Source of the DNA: Caballeronia humi
GTDB lineage: Bacteria; Pseudomonadota; Gammaproteobacteria; Burkholderiales; Burkholderiaceae
Direction: 5' to 3'
Assembly (NCBI RefSeq): GCF_001544475.1
Contig: NZ_FCNW02000008.1
Location: forward strand, 114,029 to 178,028
DNA: 64,000 bases
Below are positions 56,471-64,000 of this stretch, in pieces. The position numbers were made by a program, and so were the translations under genes. Numbering within the stretch: the stretch's first letter is position 1; every line of letters starts with the position of its first letter. Under the pieces are notes generated by a model. That model was not told where the DNA came from, made no database searches, and saw nothing but the letters and a program-made list of their open reading frames with translations.

Positions 56471-57127
56471 ATCGCAACCTCGCCGTCATCTCTGCCGCCT
56501 GTCGCCTTCGACGAAGGGCCGTCGGGCGCGATCCTCGCCGCCGCGCGAGAGATCCTGCTGCGCGAGCATTACAGCGGCCTCACGATGGACCGTCTCGCGC
56601 TTGCGCTCGGCATGAGCAAGAAGACGCTCTATGTGCATTTCCCGTCGAAGGACGCGATGGTCTCCGCGATTTTCGCAGCGACGGGCATCTCCATTCGACG
56701 TCAGGTGACCGACATACTCGATGGGCCTGGCCGCTTTCCCGAGAAGCTGGAGCGTTTGCTGCGGGTAGTCGCCGATCACGTGGGCGCGATGTCGCCAGCG
56801 TTCCTGCAGGACCTCGATCGCTTCGCGCCCCAACTCCACGGCGAAATCCAGGCGATCAAGGAGCGCAACATTCCCACGGTTTTTTCTCGCGTGCTGAGCC
56901 TCGGCATCGAGCAAGGGATGATCCGCGGCGACATCGACGTGATCTTTCTCGCTGAATACTGGCTACAAGTCGCGCGCGGCGTGCACGATCCTTCGATGCT
57001 CGCGCGAACCGGCCTTACGCCACGCGAGGCGCTGGAGAAGGCGCTGGACCTGTTCTTCATCGGCGTGTTCACGCCCGCCGCGCGCAAGAAGTTCGGGCAG
57101 CACTCACCCGTTGCGCCGCGCGGATGA
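56471..57127 (+). CDS. TetR-family regulator with apparent ATC start codon
   Basis: 218 aa if read from ATC at 56471. The HTH is complete only in that reading: AILAAAREILLREHYSGLTM precedes DRLALALGMSKKTLYVHFPS. The first ATG, 56585, would cut away the first helix. AAAGGA (56458-56463) is seven bases before the ATC, an ideal ribosome-binding distance, and no ATG, GTG or TTG occurs in that place. It is last in the export operon and probably represses it through the repeat at 51699. The C-terminal ligand domain seems intact. Confidence 0.8.
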   Translation: MATSPSSLPPVAFDEGPSGAILAAAREILLREHYSGLTMDRLALALGMSKKTLYVHFPSKDAMVSAIFAATGISIRRQVTDILDGPGRFPEKLERLLRVVADHVGAMSPAFLQDLDRFAPQLHGEIQAIKERNIPTVFSRVLSLGIEQGMIRGDIDVIFLAEYWLQVARGVHDPSMLARTGLTPREALEKALDLFFIGVFTPAARKKFGQHSPVAPRG

Positions 57128-57285
57128 CGCTTTTCACGCCGGGCGAAGGAACGCTCCCGCTCATCGACGTCGCCGCGCGCACGGGCTTGCCTAGGGAGCA
57201 GCATTTCACCGAAGTGTTTCATCGATACGTCGGCTGGACGCCGCGCGCGTTTCGGCGCGCGAACGCGCGCTCGAAACGGAAATAG
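57124..57285 (+). pseudogene. Remnant of an AraC-family regulator (second HTH only)
   Basis: 53 codons overlapping the TetR stop by ATGA. LIDVAARTGLPREQHFTEVF followed by HRYVGWTPRAFRRA matches the second helix-turn-helix of AraC-type proteins. The first HTH and ligand domain, normally another 200 or more residues, are missing. Confidence 0.65.
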
Positions 57286-57292
57286 CGGTCGC

Positions 57293-57940
57293 TCAGATGC
57301 CCGTTTTGCCGGCGGTCAGAATCAGCCTCAATCCGAGCGCTGCGATCGCAGCAGCAGCGGTCCGGTCGATCCACTTGCGCGCGCGCAAATAGACCTCACG
57401 CGGCCGACGACTCGAAAAGCACAGCGCTACGATCGTGTACCACCCCGCTTCGATCGCGAAGACGAGCGGCGGCAGCACGAAATAGCACCAGAGCGGTGGA
57501 TGCTGCGGCAGCAACGCGGCGAAGATACTGCCGTACCAGATCGCGGTCTTGGGGTTGCTGAGCTGAGTCGTGAGACCCACCCAAAACGATTTGCTCGCGT
57601 TGCGCGGATGGCTCGCGGCTTCGTCATCGACGGTCATCGGCTGCGATGCGCCTCGCCAGATATTCCACGCGATGTAGACGAGATACACGCCGCCCGCGAT
57701 CTTCAGGCCGATGTAAAGCCATTCGACGGCGAGCAGCAGCGTATAAAGCCCGGCGAGCGCGATGCTGCCGAAAAAGATGCCGCCGACGCCCATGCCAAGC
57801 GCGGTGGCGAGGCCATCTCCGCGTGACAGGCCGATCGAATTGCGCGCAACGAGCACGAAGCTCGGACCGGGGATCATGGCGCCAAGCAGCAGCGCAACGA
57901 GAATGGCGGAGACGGCGGAGACGGCGGAGACGGCGGTCAT
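57293..57940 (-). CDS. LysE/RhtB-family amino-acid exporter
   Basis: 215 aa, six membrane helices. LLGAMIPGPSFVLVARNSI is the conserved N-terminal segment, and TQLSNPKTAIWYGSIFAALL the second signature. Family members export amino acids such as lysine, homoserine or threonine. AGGAG lies upstream of the ATG at 57940. Its first codons contain three copies of a 9-bp tandem repeat (Ala-Val-Ser), so its N-terminus may vary in length between strains. Confidence 0.88.
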   Translation of the reverse strand: MTAVSAVSAVSAILVALLLGAMIPGPSFVLVARNSIGLSRGDGLATALGMGVGGIFFGSIALAGLYTLLLAVEWLYIGLKIAGGVYLVYIAWNIWRGASQPMTVDDEAASHPRNASKSFWVGLTTQLSNPKTAIWYGSIFAALLPQHPPLWCYFVLPPLVFAIEAGWYTIVALCFSSRRPREVYLRARKWIDRTAAAAIAALGLRLILTAGKTGI

Positions 57941-58093
57941 ATATTTTCTCCTGTCGGCCAGAGTCTGGCCCCATGCAATGCAGTTGCGCGGCGAGAGAAT
58001 CCGCATGATCTCACGAACGTCACCGCCTGATCGACTGCTATATTTGCGCCTCCATAATCTGCAAACGCGCCCCGGGCGCTCAAAGAAATCAGC

Positions 58094-58786
58094 ATGAAAA
58101 CGATCGGACTGATCGGCGGGATGAGTTGGGAATCATCGGTCGAGTATTACCGCGTCATCAATCAGGACATGAAGGCGCGGCTCGGCGGTCATCGCAATGC
58201 GCGCAGTGTGCTGGTTACCGTGAGCTTCGAAGAGATCAAGGCCCTGCAGCATGAAGAGCGCTGGGACGAACTCGGAGAGCGCATGGCAGAGGCCGCACAG
58301 CAGGTCGAAGCGGCTGGCGCGGATTTCGTCCTGCTCTGCACGAACACGATGCACCGCGTGGCACCTGTGCTCGAAGCCGCGTTGAAGATACCGCTCCTGC
58401 ATATCGTCGATCCGACCGCACAGGCATTGCGCAATGCCGGCGTGCGGCGTGTCGGTCTGCTCGGCACCGCGTTCACGATGGAGCAGGCGTTCTATCGTGG
58501 CCGTATGGAAGAACGGCATGGCATCGAAGTGATCGTGCCCGGCGCGGAGGATCGCGCGCTCGTGCATCGAATCATCTATGACGAGCTTTGCCACGGGACC
58601 TTGCGCGATGCTTCGCGTGACGAGTATCGACGCGTCATCGAAGGCATGCAGGCGCAAGGCGTCGGAGGCGTGATACTCGGCTGCACGGAGATCGCGATGC
58701 TGATCGCGCAGCACGATGTGGCGTTGCCGGTGTTCGATACCACGGCGCTGCATGCGCAGGCTGCAGTTGATTGGGCGTTGACTTGA
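58094..58786 (+). CDS. Aspartate/glutamate racemase-family protein (YgeA-like)
   Basis: 230 aa. MKTIGLIGGMSWESSVEYYR begins the protein, and the two catalytic cysteines are Cys82 (LLCTNTMH) and Cys196 (LGCTEIAML). Cofactor-independent racemases of this type interconvert L- and D-amino acids; E. coli YgeA acts on homoserine and others. Divergent from the LysE exporter gene, 150 bp between starts, so the two may share amino-acid substrates (inference). Confidence 0.9.
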   Translation: MKTIGLIGGMSWESSVEYYRVINQDMKARLGGHRNARSVLVTVSFEEIKALQHEERWDELGERMAEAAQQVEAAGADFVLLCTNTMHRVAPVLEAALKIPLLHIVDPTAQALRNAGVRRVGLLGTAFTMEQAFYRGRMEERHGIEVIVPGAEDRALVHRIIYDELCHGTLRDASRDEYRRVIEGMQAQGVGGVILGCTEIAMLIAQHDVALPVFDTTALHAQAAVDWALT

Positions 58787-58874
58787 AGCGGCTATAAATT
58801 TCGGATTCTTGCCGCCTGGAGAGGCAACGGATACCATGACCGCGCGAATTCACGCGCCACCAGCGAGGCTGAAC

Positions 58875-59132
58875 ATGGATGAAACGAAGTTGACCGCACA
58901 CCTTCCCGCCATCGACGTGGAGATCACGCGTCGCACGCTGCCGGACCAGAACGCCGAAGGCATCACGATCCACATCACCGCAACGCCATCGTTCGATGCC
59001 GCGCGATGGCTCCTCCTTCCGTTCGCGTCGCCGTTTCTGCTTTGGGGCGAAGTCATGCGCGCGTGGCAACCGTTCCTGCTCGCTGAAACGCAATCTGGCC
59101 GCGCGCTGCCACAGCCTGCAAAAGAAGAATAG
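58875..59132 (+). CDS. Small hypothetical protein
   Basis: 85 aa from the ATG at 58875, with GAGG eight bases upstream; an ATG at 58836 with GGAGAGG before it is an alternative start. One moderately hydrophobic stretch (AARWLLLPFASPFLLWGEVM) could be a membrane segment. Charged ends, no recognised domain. Confidence 0.5.
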   Translation: MDETKLTAHLPAIDVEITRRTLPDQNAEGITIHITATPSFDAARWLLLPFASPFLLWGEVMRAWQPFLLAETQSGRALPQPAKEE

Positions 59133-59505
59133 ACAGCGACGCGCAAGCACACGGCGCGTCGAACCCGTTAGTACGATCCGCGCAAGTGATAGGAGAATCC
59201 TGCGCTGGATCGTCATAGCGCTTGAATCGCTACGCATCCCATAGTATCGCCCGTTCATCATACAGACCGAAGTGTGACGAAGCGCTCATTCGCAATCATT
59301 CAAAGCATGATCTTCAAATCGAAGAGTGCTAAAACCATACGCAGGTCGATATCCCTGAGCCGCATCCGGCTTAGTCGCATTCGTCCCCTCGAGGCCGCGC
59401 AAAAAAGCATCTCACTCCAACACTGGCCGATCGACACCTCGTCGACGCAACCCTCCCGACGACGAACGAAGGTGTCTCCTACACCACTCGGACTTGGAGA
59501 ACAGC
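59133..59505. other. Non-coding stretch, no clear element
   Basis: 373 bp before the GH19 gene. Nothing recognisable beyond the GGAG ribosome-binding site at 59495-59498. Confidence 0.4.
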
Positions 59506-60177
59506 ATGGACCAGTCAACCTTCATGGCAGCGACCGGCGCCTCTGCGGCGAGCGCGAACTTTTGGCTCACGCCGATCATGAATGCGATGGAGCGATTCGA
59601 GATCAACACGCCTGCGCGACAAGCCGCCTTTCTTGCACAGGTCGCCTACGAGAGCGGACGCTTTCCGCTGCCGCCGGTCGCCGAGAGTTTCAACTATGCA
59701 GCGGACCGCCTGCATGCAGTGTTCTCATCGCTGACGCCCTCGCAGTGCGCTTCGCTCGGCCGCCAGCCCGGTGAGGCGTCGGTGCCGCCGGCGCGTCAAC
59801 AGCAGCTCGCAAACTTGCTGTATCAGAACCGATTCGGCAATGGCCCTGCGGCAAGCGGCGATGGCTGGAAGTATCGCGGCTCCGGACTCATCCAGCTCAC
59901 GTTCAAAGCCAACTTCGACAGCGCAGGCAAGGCGATCGGCATGGACCTCGTGACCAAGGCCGATCTCGTACGCAATGATGCGAACGTCGCCGCGCTCGTC
60001 GCCGCATGGTTCTGGAAATCGCATGGCTGCAACGAACTCGCCGATGTCGGCAATTTCCAGCAGATCACGAAGGTGATCAACCCGGCGAAGGCGGGCGCCG
60101 AAGGACGCGACGACGCATTCGAACTGGCAAGCAATGCGCTCGGCGTGCAACCGGCGAACGGCAGCGCGGTTGCCTGA
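59506..60177 (+). CDS. Glycoside hydrolase family 19 protein (chitinase/lysozyme-like)
   Basis: 223 aa, a single GH19 domain without a signal peptide. AAFLAQVAYESGRFPLPPVA holds the catalytic Glu, and GWKYRGSGLIQLTFKANF is the classic second signature. Proteins of this size are usually phage endolysins, but no other phage gene is nearby. The ATG at 59506 follows GGAG by seven bases. Targets may be peptidoglycan or chitin. Confidence 0.85.
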   Translation: MDQSTFMAATGASAASANFWLTPIMNAMERFEINTPARQAAFLAQVAYESGRFPLPPVAESFNYAADRLHAVFSSLTPSQCASLGRQPGEASVPPARQQQLANLLYQNRFGNGPAASGDGWKYRGSGLIQLTFKANFDSAGKAIGMDLVTKADLVRNDANVAALVAAWFWKSHGCNELADVGNFQQITKVINPAKAGAEGRDDAFELASNALGVQPANGSAVA

Positions 60178-60565
60178 AGTCGACGGCGGCGGCATTAAGA
60201 TCGGCCCACATGCCGCCGCTAAAACAAGAAGCCAATTTCCTTGACCATTGATTAATTGTTCCCTTCAGTTGCCTTGCCCACAAAGCTGAGGGTTTCCCAC
60301 GATAGGATAAGACCGACGACGTTCAGCGCTGAACGAGTCACCCGCAACACGCGGCGCAACCCTCTTTGCATCGAGTTCGTGAGAGCACATCGGTGACAGC
60401 CGCCAAAGCCTAGCTGTTATCGGCCACGCTTCACCCAATACTCCCGAAGGCGTCACCCCTTCGATTCGACATGCCGCGCAGAAGGCAGAGACGCCATGCG
60501 CTTTCCTCGTGCGCGCGGCATTTCCTGGAAAGAATCCTTTAACCTTTCGACGACGAGCGGGACAT
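60178..60565. other. Non-coding stretch upstream of the UDP-glucose dehydrogenase gene
   Basis: 388 bp. GCGGCGGCAT (60186-60195) pairs with 60210-60219 over a 14-nt loop just after the GH19 stop; no T-run, so only a weak terminator candidate. The remainder shows no gene. Confidence 0.4.
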
Positions 60566-61939
60566 ATGAAAGTTACTGTCATTGGCACGGGCTATGTCGG
60601 CCTGGTTACCGGCGCCTGTCTTGCGGAAATCGGCAACAGCGTCTTTTGCCTCGATGTCGACGCAAAAAAAATCGATATCCTCAATCACGGCGGCATCCCG
60701 ATCCATGAGCCGGGACTGAAGGAACTGATCGAACGCAACGTCAAGGCAGGCCGCATCAAGTTTTCGACTAGCGTCGCGAAAGCGGTCGAACACGGCGACG
60801 TGCAGTTCATCTGCGTGGGCACGCCGCCCGACGAAGACGGCTCCGCCGATCTTCAATACGTGCTCGCCGCCGCCGAACAGATCGGCAAATATGCGGAAGG
60901 CTTCAAGGTGATCGTCGACAAATCGACGGTGCCCGTCGGCACGGCGGATCGCGTGCAGGCCACCATGCGCGCGGCGCTCGATGCGCGCGGCGTCAAACAT
61001 GGCTTCTCGGTCGTGTCGAATCCGGAGTTCCTGAAAGAAGGCGCCGCGGTCGAAGACTTCATGCGTCCTGACCGCATCGTGCTCGGCATCGCGGACGACG
61101 CCGACGGCGAACGCGCCCGCGCGATGCTCATGCGCCTCTACGCGCCGTTCAACCGCAATCACGAACGCACGATGTACATGGACGTGCGTTCCGCCGAGTT
61201 CACGAAGTACGCGGCCAACGCCATGCTCGCGACCCGCATCTCGTTCATGAACGAAATGGCGAATCTCGCGGACATCGTAGGCGCGGACATCGAAGCGGTA
61301 CGGCGCGGCATCGGCTCGGACCCGCGCATCGGCTATCACTTTCTGTACGCCGGCTGCGGCTACGGCGGCTCGTGCTTTCCGAAGGACGTGCGTGCGCTAA
61401 TCCGCACAGCGCAGGAACGCGGCGCGAACCTCCAGATACTCGATGCGGTCGAATCGGTGAATGAGGCGCAAAAGAGCGTGCTCGTCCACAAGATCTGCGC
61501 GCGTCTCGGCGACGATCTGACGGGCAAGACGATTGCTGTGTGGGGCCTCGCGTTCAAGCCGAATACGGACGACATGCGTGAAGCGCCGAGCCGCGCGCTG
61601 ATCACGGCACTGCTCGCACGGGGCGCGACGATCCGCGCGTACGACCCGGTCTCGCAGGATGAAGCGGAACGTGTGCTCGCGCTCGATCTCGCCGATCAGC
61701 CCGCCCTTAGCCAGCGTCTGCATTTCTGTTCGCAGCAATACGATGCGGTGTCGGGCGCCGATGCGCTCGTGATCGTGACGGAGTGGAAAGCGTTCAAGAG
61801 TCCGGACATCGGCACGCTTCATGCGCGTATGAATGCGCCGTTGATTTTTGACGGACGTAACCTTTACGAACCGGAAAACATGGCGGAACTGGGCTTCGTG
61901 TATGAAGCCATCGGGCGACGCAGTGTGGAGCCGATGTAA
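60566..61939 (+). CDS. UDP-glucose 6-dehydrogenase (BceC-like)
   Basis: 457 aa. NAD site [19 protein letters not shown], substrate region [16 protein letters not shown] and catalytic Cys270 in [14 protein letters not shown] are complete. It makes UDP-glucuronate from UDP-glucose with two NAD+, a precursor for glucuronic-acid-containing exopolysaccharides such as cepacian, where the enzyme is BceC. ATG at 60566 is chosen for the canonical [12 protein letters not shown] start. Confidence 0.93.
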   Translation: MKVTVIGTGYVGLVTGACLAEIGNSVFCLDVDAKKIDILNHGGIPIHEPGLKELIERNVKAGRIKFSTSVAKAVEHGDVQFICVGTPPDEDGSADLQYVLAAAEQIGKYAEGFKVIVDKSTVPVGTADRVQATMRAALDARGVKHGFSVVSNPEFLKEGAAVEDFMRPDRIVLGIADDADGERARAMLMRLYAPFNRNHERTMYMDVRSAEFTKYAANAMLATRISFMNEMANLADIVGADIEAVRRGIGSDPRIGYHFLYAGCGYGGSCFPKDVRALIRTAQERGANLQILDAVESVNEAQKSVLVHKICARLGDDLTGKTIAVWGLAFKPNTDDMREAPSRALITALLARGATIRAYDPVSQDEAERVLALDLADQPALSQRLHFCSQQYDAVSGADALVIVTEWKAFKSPDIGTLHARMNAPLIFDGRNLYEPENMAELGFVYEAIGRRSVEPM

Positions 61940-61987
61940 CGGCATCCACGTCGCAAGCCCGATCGTTTTCGCCTGACCAAAAAGGAA

Positions 61988-62581
61988 ATGATGGGGCATA
62001 TTCTTACCAATGTCGGCGATGCGGGGTTCAGCCTTCCGATCGCCTTCGCCTGCGCGCTCTGGCTCGCGACATCGCGCTGGCGGCTTGCCATGCGCTGGAT
62101 CGTTACACTGGCCCTCGGCATGGGGCTGGTGGGCGCCACGAAGATCATCCACGCGGGATGGCACACAGAGATCGATGCGATCGGTTTTCGCATGGTCAGC
62201 GGCCACACGATGCTGGCGACGGCCACGATGACCGTCGTCCTCGCGCTGCTGTCTGACAGGGTCATGCTCGGCAAGGCGCCGGGCGTCGCGATGGGGCTGC
62301 TGATCGGCGCGGCTACGGCCGTCGTGCGCGTGCACGACCAATCGCATTCGCCGATCGAAGTGATCTCGGGATGGTTCGTGGGCGCCGCCGTTGCCGCGTT
62401 GTTCCTGCGAGCTTATACGCGAAGCGCTGCGGAACTGCGCTGGCCGGCGAGGGCGATGGCCGGATTCGCTCTCGTGGCGATGCTCGCTTACGGACGCAGC
62501 ATGCCGTTCGAGGAAATGATCGACACGCATTCGCCAGCTCTGCGCGCGTTGGTCTCACATGAGGTCACGACGCGTTTTTGA
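61988..62581 (+). CDS. PAP2-superfamily membrane phosphatase
   Basis: 197 aa, about six hydrophobic segments. The acid phosphatase motifs SGHT (MVSGHTMLA) and R-x5-H (VRVHDQSHSPIEVISGW) are present. Such proteins can dephosphorylate undecaprenyl pyrophosphate, recycling the lipid carrier used for polysaccharide synthesis, which fits the neighbours. AAAGGAA precedes two adjacent ATG codons. Confidence 0.85.
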   Translation: MMGHILTNVGDAGFSLPIAFACALWLATSRWRLAMRWIVTLALGMGLVGATKIIHAGWHTEIDAIGFRMVSGHTMLATATMTVVLALLSDRVMLGKAPGVAMGLLIGAATAVVRVHDQSHSPIEVISGWFVGAAVAALFLRAYTRSAAELRWPARAMAGFALVAMLAYGRSMPFEEMIDTHSPALRALVSHEVTTRF

Positions 62582-62610
62582 CCGCATCGAAACCGCAAGC
62601 ATCACAACAA

Positions 62611-62650
62611 AGAGGGCGCGTTGAATTTCTTCAACGCGCCCTCTTTTTTA
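62611..62650. terminator. Bidirectional rho-independent terminator
   Basis: AGAGGGCGCGTTGAA (62611-62625) pairs perfectly with 62630-62644 over a TTTC loop, followed by TTTTT. It separates the convergent PAP2 and GT4 genes. Confidence 0.92.
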
Positions 62651-62660
62651 CGCTAGCCGC

Positions 62661-63884
62661 TTACTGATGCCGGACCGCCACTCTTTCCTCCGCGTTCGAT
62701 GCCTCGCCGATGCGCGTCACCGTCGCCGGCGTCTCGCTGCGTGCGGGACGCGGTGCTACTGCCGTCTCCGAGCGGAAGCGTGCAAGCCGCACTTCGATGA
62801 AGGCAGAGAGCGATGCCTTGAACTTCTCCGTCGAGAAGCGTTCGGCGTTTTCGCGGCAGACCTTCGGATCGAAAAGATGCGAATTGCGCTCGAAGCGTTC
62901 GACGGCGTCGACCAACGCCTCCGCTGACTGCTCCGGGAAGAACACGCCAGTCGGCCGCTCGCGCGGCATGCCGATGACCGTTTCGAGCGCGCCGCCCTTG
63001 CCGTACGTGATGACCGGCGTGCCGCACGCCTGTGCTTCGATGATCGAGATGCCGAAGTCTTCCTCGGCAGCATAAACGAATGCACGGGCGCGTTGCATGT
63101 GATCGCGCAACACCTCGAACGACTGATATCCCATGATCTGGACATTCGGCCCAGCGACCGCCTTGACCTTTTCCATATCAGGACCGTCGCCGATCACGAC
63201 AAGCCGCCGCTCTGGCGTCATCGAAAACGCCCTGACGATCATGTCGATACGCTTGTACGGAACCATACGCGAAGCGGTCAGGTAAAAATCATCCTTCTGC
63301 GCGCGAACTGGCAAAGAGCGGACGTCGACCGGCGGATAAATCACCGTCGATTCGCGCTGATAGGCCTTTTTGATGCGCCTCGCAATGAAATGCGAATTCG
63401 CTATCAGGTAATCGACCCCGTTAGCCGAACGCGCATCCCAGCCACGAATGTAGTGAAGCAGGATGCGCGCAAGAATCGACTTGAAGCCCTTGGAAAGCCC
63501 AGACTCCTTCAGGTACTGATGTTGCAGATCCCATGCGTAGCGGATCGGCGAATGCACGTAACTGACATGCAACTGATCGGGACCGGTCAGCACGCCTTTG
63601 GCGACCGCGTACGAGCTCGAAATGACGAGATCGTAGCCCGAGAGGTCGAGCTGTTCGATCGCGAGCGGCATGAGCGGCAAATAGCCCCGATAGCGCTTCT
63701 TCGCGAACGGAAGTTTCTGTATAAAGGACGACTGCACCGGACGGCCCTTGATGCACGTACGGTCCTCGAGAAAATCGACGAGGGTAAAGATATCAGCGTT
63801 CGGGAAACACTCGATGATCTGCTGCAGCACCTTTTCGGCGCCCCCCGACACCACAAGCCAGTCGTGGACAATGGCAACTTTCAC
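62661..63884 (-). CDS. Glycosyltransferase family 4 protein (exopolysaccharide)
   Basis: 407 aa. AIVHDWLVVSGGAEKVLQQ at the start and DFGISIIEAQACGTPVITYG in the donor site are GT4 marks. HVSYVHSPIRYAWDLQHQYL is typical of the mannosyl- and rhamnosyl-transferase relatives in cepacian-type clusters. The last 45 residues are Ala/Arg-rich and poorly conserved. It is the first complete gene of a minus-strand block that continues beyond the window. Confidence 0.88.
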   Translation of the reverse strand: MKVAIVHDWLVVSGGAEKVLQQIIECFPNADIFTLVDFLEDRTCIKGRPVQSSFIQKLPFAKKRYRGYLPLMPLAIEQLDLSGYDLVISSSYAVAKGVLTGPDQLHVSYVHSPIRYAWDLQHQYLKESGLSKGFKSILARILLHYIRGWDARSANGVDYLIANSHFIARRIKKAYQRESTVIYPPVDVRSLPVRAQKDDFYLTASRMVPYKRIDMIVRAFSMTPERRLVVIGDGPDMEKVKAVAGPNVQIMGYQSFEVLRDHMQRARAFVYAAEEDFGISIIEAQACGTPVITYGKGGALETVIGMPRERPTGVFFPEQSAEALVDAVERFERNSHLFDPKVCRENAERFSTEKFKASLSAFIEVRLARFRSETAVAPRPARSETPATVTRIGEASNAEERVAVRHQ

Positions 63885-63955
63885 GGCATCTCTCTCGCTA
63901 TAAAACGGTGGGTTGAAAAAATCGGCTATTTCAAAAGTGGAGTGGGTAATGCGGC

Positions 63956-64000
63956 TTACGAGGCATGTTGGTTGAAGGCCGAGAAGTCGAGCTTTCCGGC
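63956..64000 (-). CDS. C-terminal end of a gene continuing past the window
   Basis: Minus-strand frame of 14 codons (AGKLDFSAFNQHAS) ending in TAA at 63956-63958, 71 bp before the GT4 start. It is probably the tail of the preceding polysaccharide gene. Too short to identify. Confidence 0.35.
   Translation of the reverse strand, partial: AGKLDFSAFNQHAS

Overview
The window looks like a secondary replicon of a Burkholderiaceae bacterium, most likely Caballeronia or Paraburkholderia. The evidence is high GC with strongly GC-ending codons, a Burkholderia-type OmpC-like porin, long catabolic operons with LysR and IclR regulators, and exopolysaccharide genes of the cepacian (bce) type. No rRNA, tRNA, CRISPR array, insertion sequence or phage attachment site was seen. 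Species assignment is inference.

Region 1 (1-5.2 kb). A LysR regulator diverges from a four-gene operon: tartrate/D-malate-type decarboxylating dehydrogenase, succinate-semialdehyde-type dehydrogenase, aspartoacylase-like zinc enzyme and small cupin. Region 2 (5.2-18.4 kb) is one compact 14-gene minus-strand operon. It encodes a three-component Rieske oxygenase, an extradiol dioxygenase, two SDRs (one lacking the catalytic Tyr and Lys), a cupin, an alpha/beta hydrolase, a ThDP enzyme, an aspartate-dehydrogenase-like enzyme, an aldehyde dehydrogenase, an IclR regulator and an aromatic-acid MFS importer. It has the parts for uptake, ring hydroxylation, meta-cleavage and further breakdown of an unidentified aromatic compound. 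Across a 440-bp spacer lies a porin gene. The operon and porin promoters are almost mirror images with matching operator-like palindromes, so they probably form one regulon with one of the two paralogous IclR proteins.

Region 3 (20-36 kb) is a mixed accessory stretch: EAL phosphodiesterase, TauE/SafE permease with divergent LysR, a decayed penicillin-acylase remnant, two tandem Tat-type lipoprotein glycosidases around an AT-rich spacer, a DHA2 MFS pump, a DUF3616 protein, a lipoprotein made of two copies of a His-bearing domain, an orphan TpsB transporter, a DUF3667 membrane protein and a Crp/Fnr regulator.

Region 4 (36-41 kb and 60.5-64 kb) holds two separated exopolysaccharide blocks: GT4, Wzc/BceF-type tyrosine autokinase and TupA-like ATP-grasp protein in the first; UDP-glucose dehydrogenase, PAP2 phosphatase and GT4 in the second.

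Region 5 (41.2-47.3 kb) is the most intriguing locus: a translationally coupled five-gene operon with a carrier protein, an acyl-CoA-dehydrogenase-like flavoenzyme, an amino acid:[carrier protein] ligase (a truncated seryl-tRNA synthetase relative retaining all three zinc ligands), a DUF1839 protein and a cytosolic GH2 glycosidase. To my knowledge the product of such operons is not known. A convergent sigma-54 activator with a VpsR-like N-terminus and a four-PAS hybrid histidine kinase follow.

Region 6 (51.7-60.2 kb) contains a YbhGFS-type ABC export operon (HlyD, ATPase, permease, NodT outer-membrane factor) ending in a TetR gene that apparently begins with ATC. A 28-bp inverted repeat lies upstream of the operon. 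After it come an AraC remnant, LysE exporter, Asp/Glu racemase, a small protein and a lone GH19 lysozyme/chitinase.
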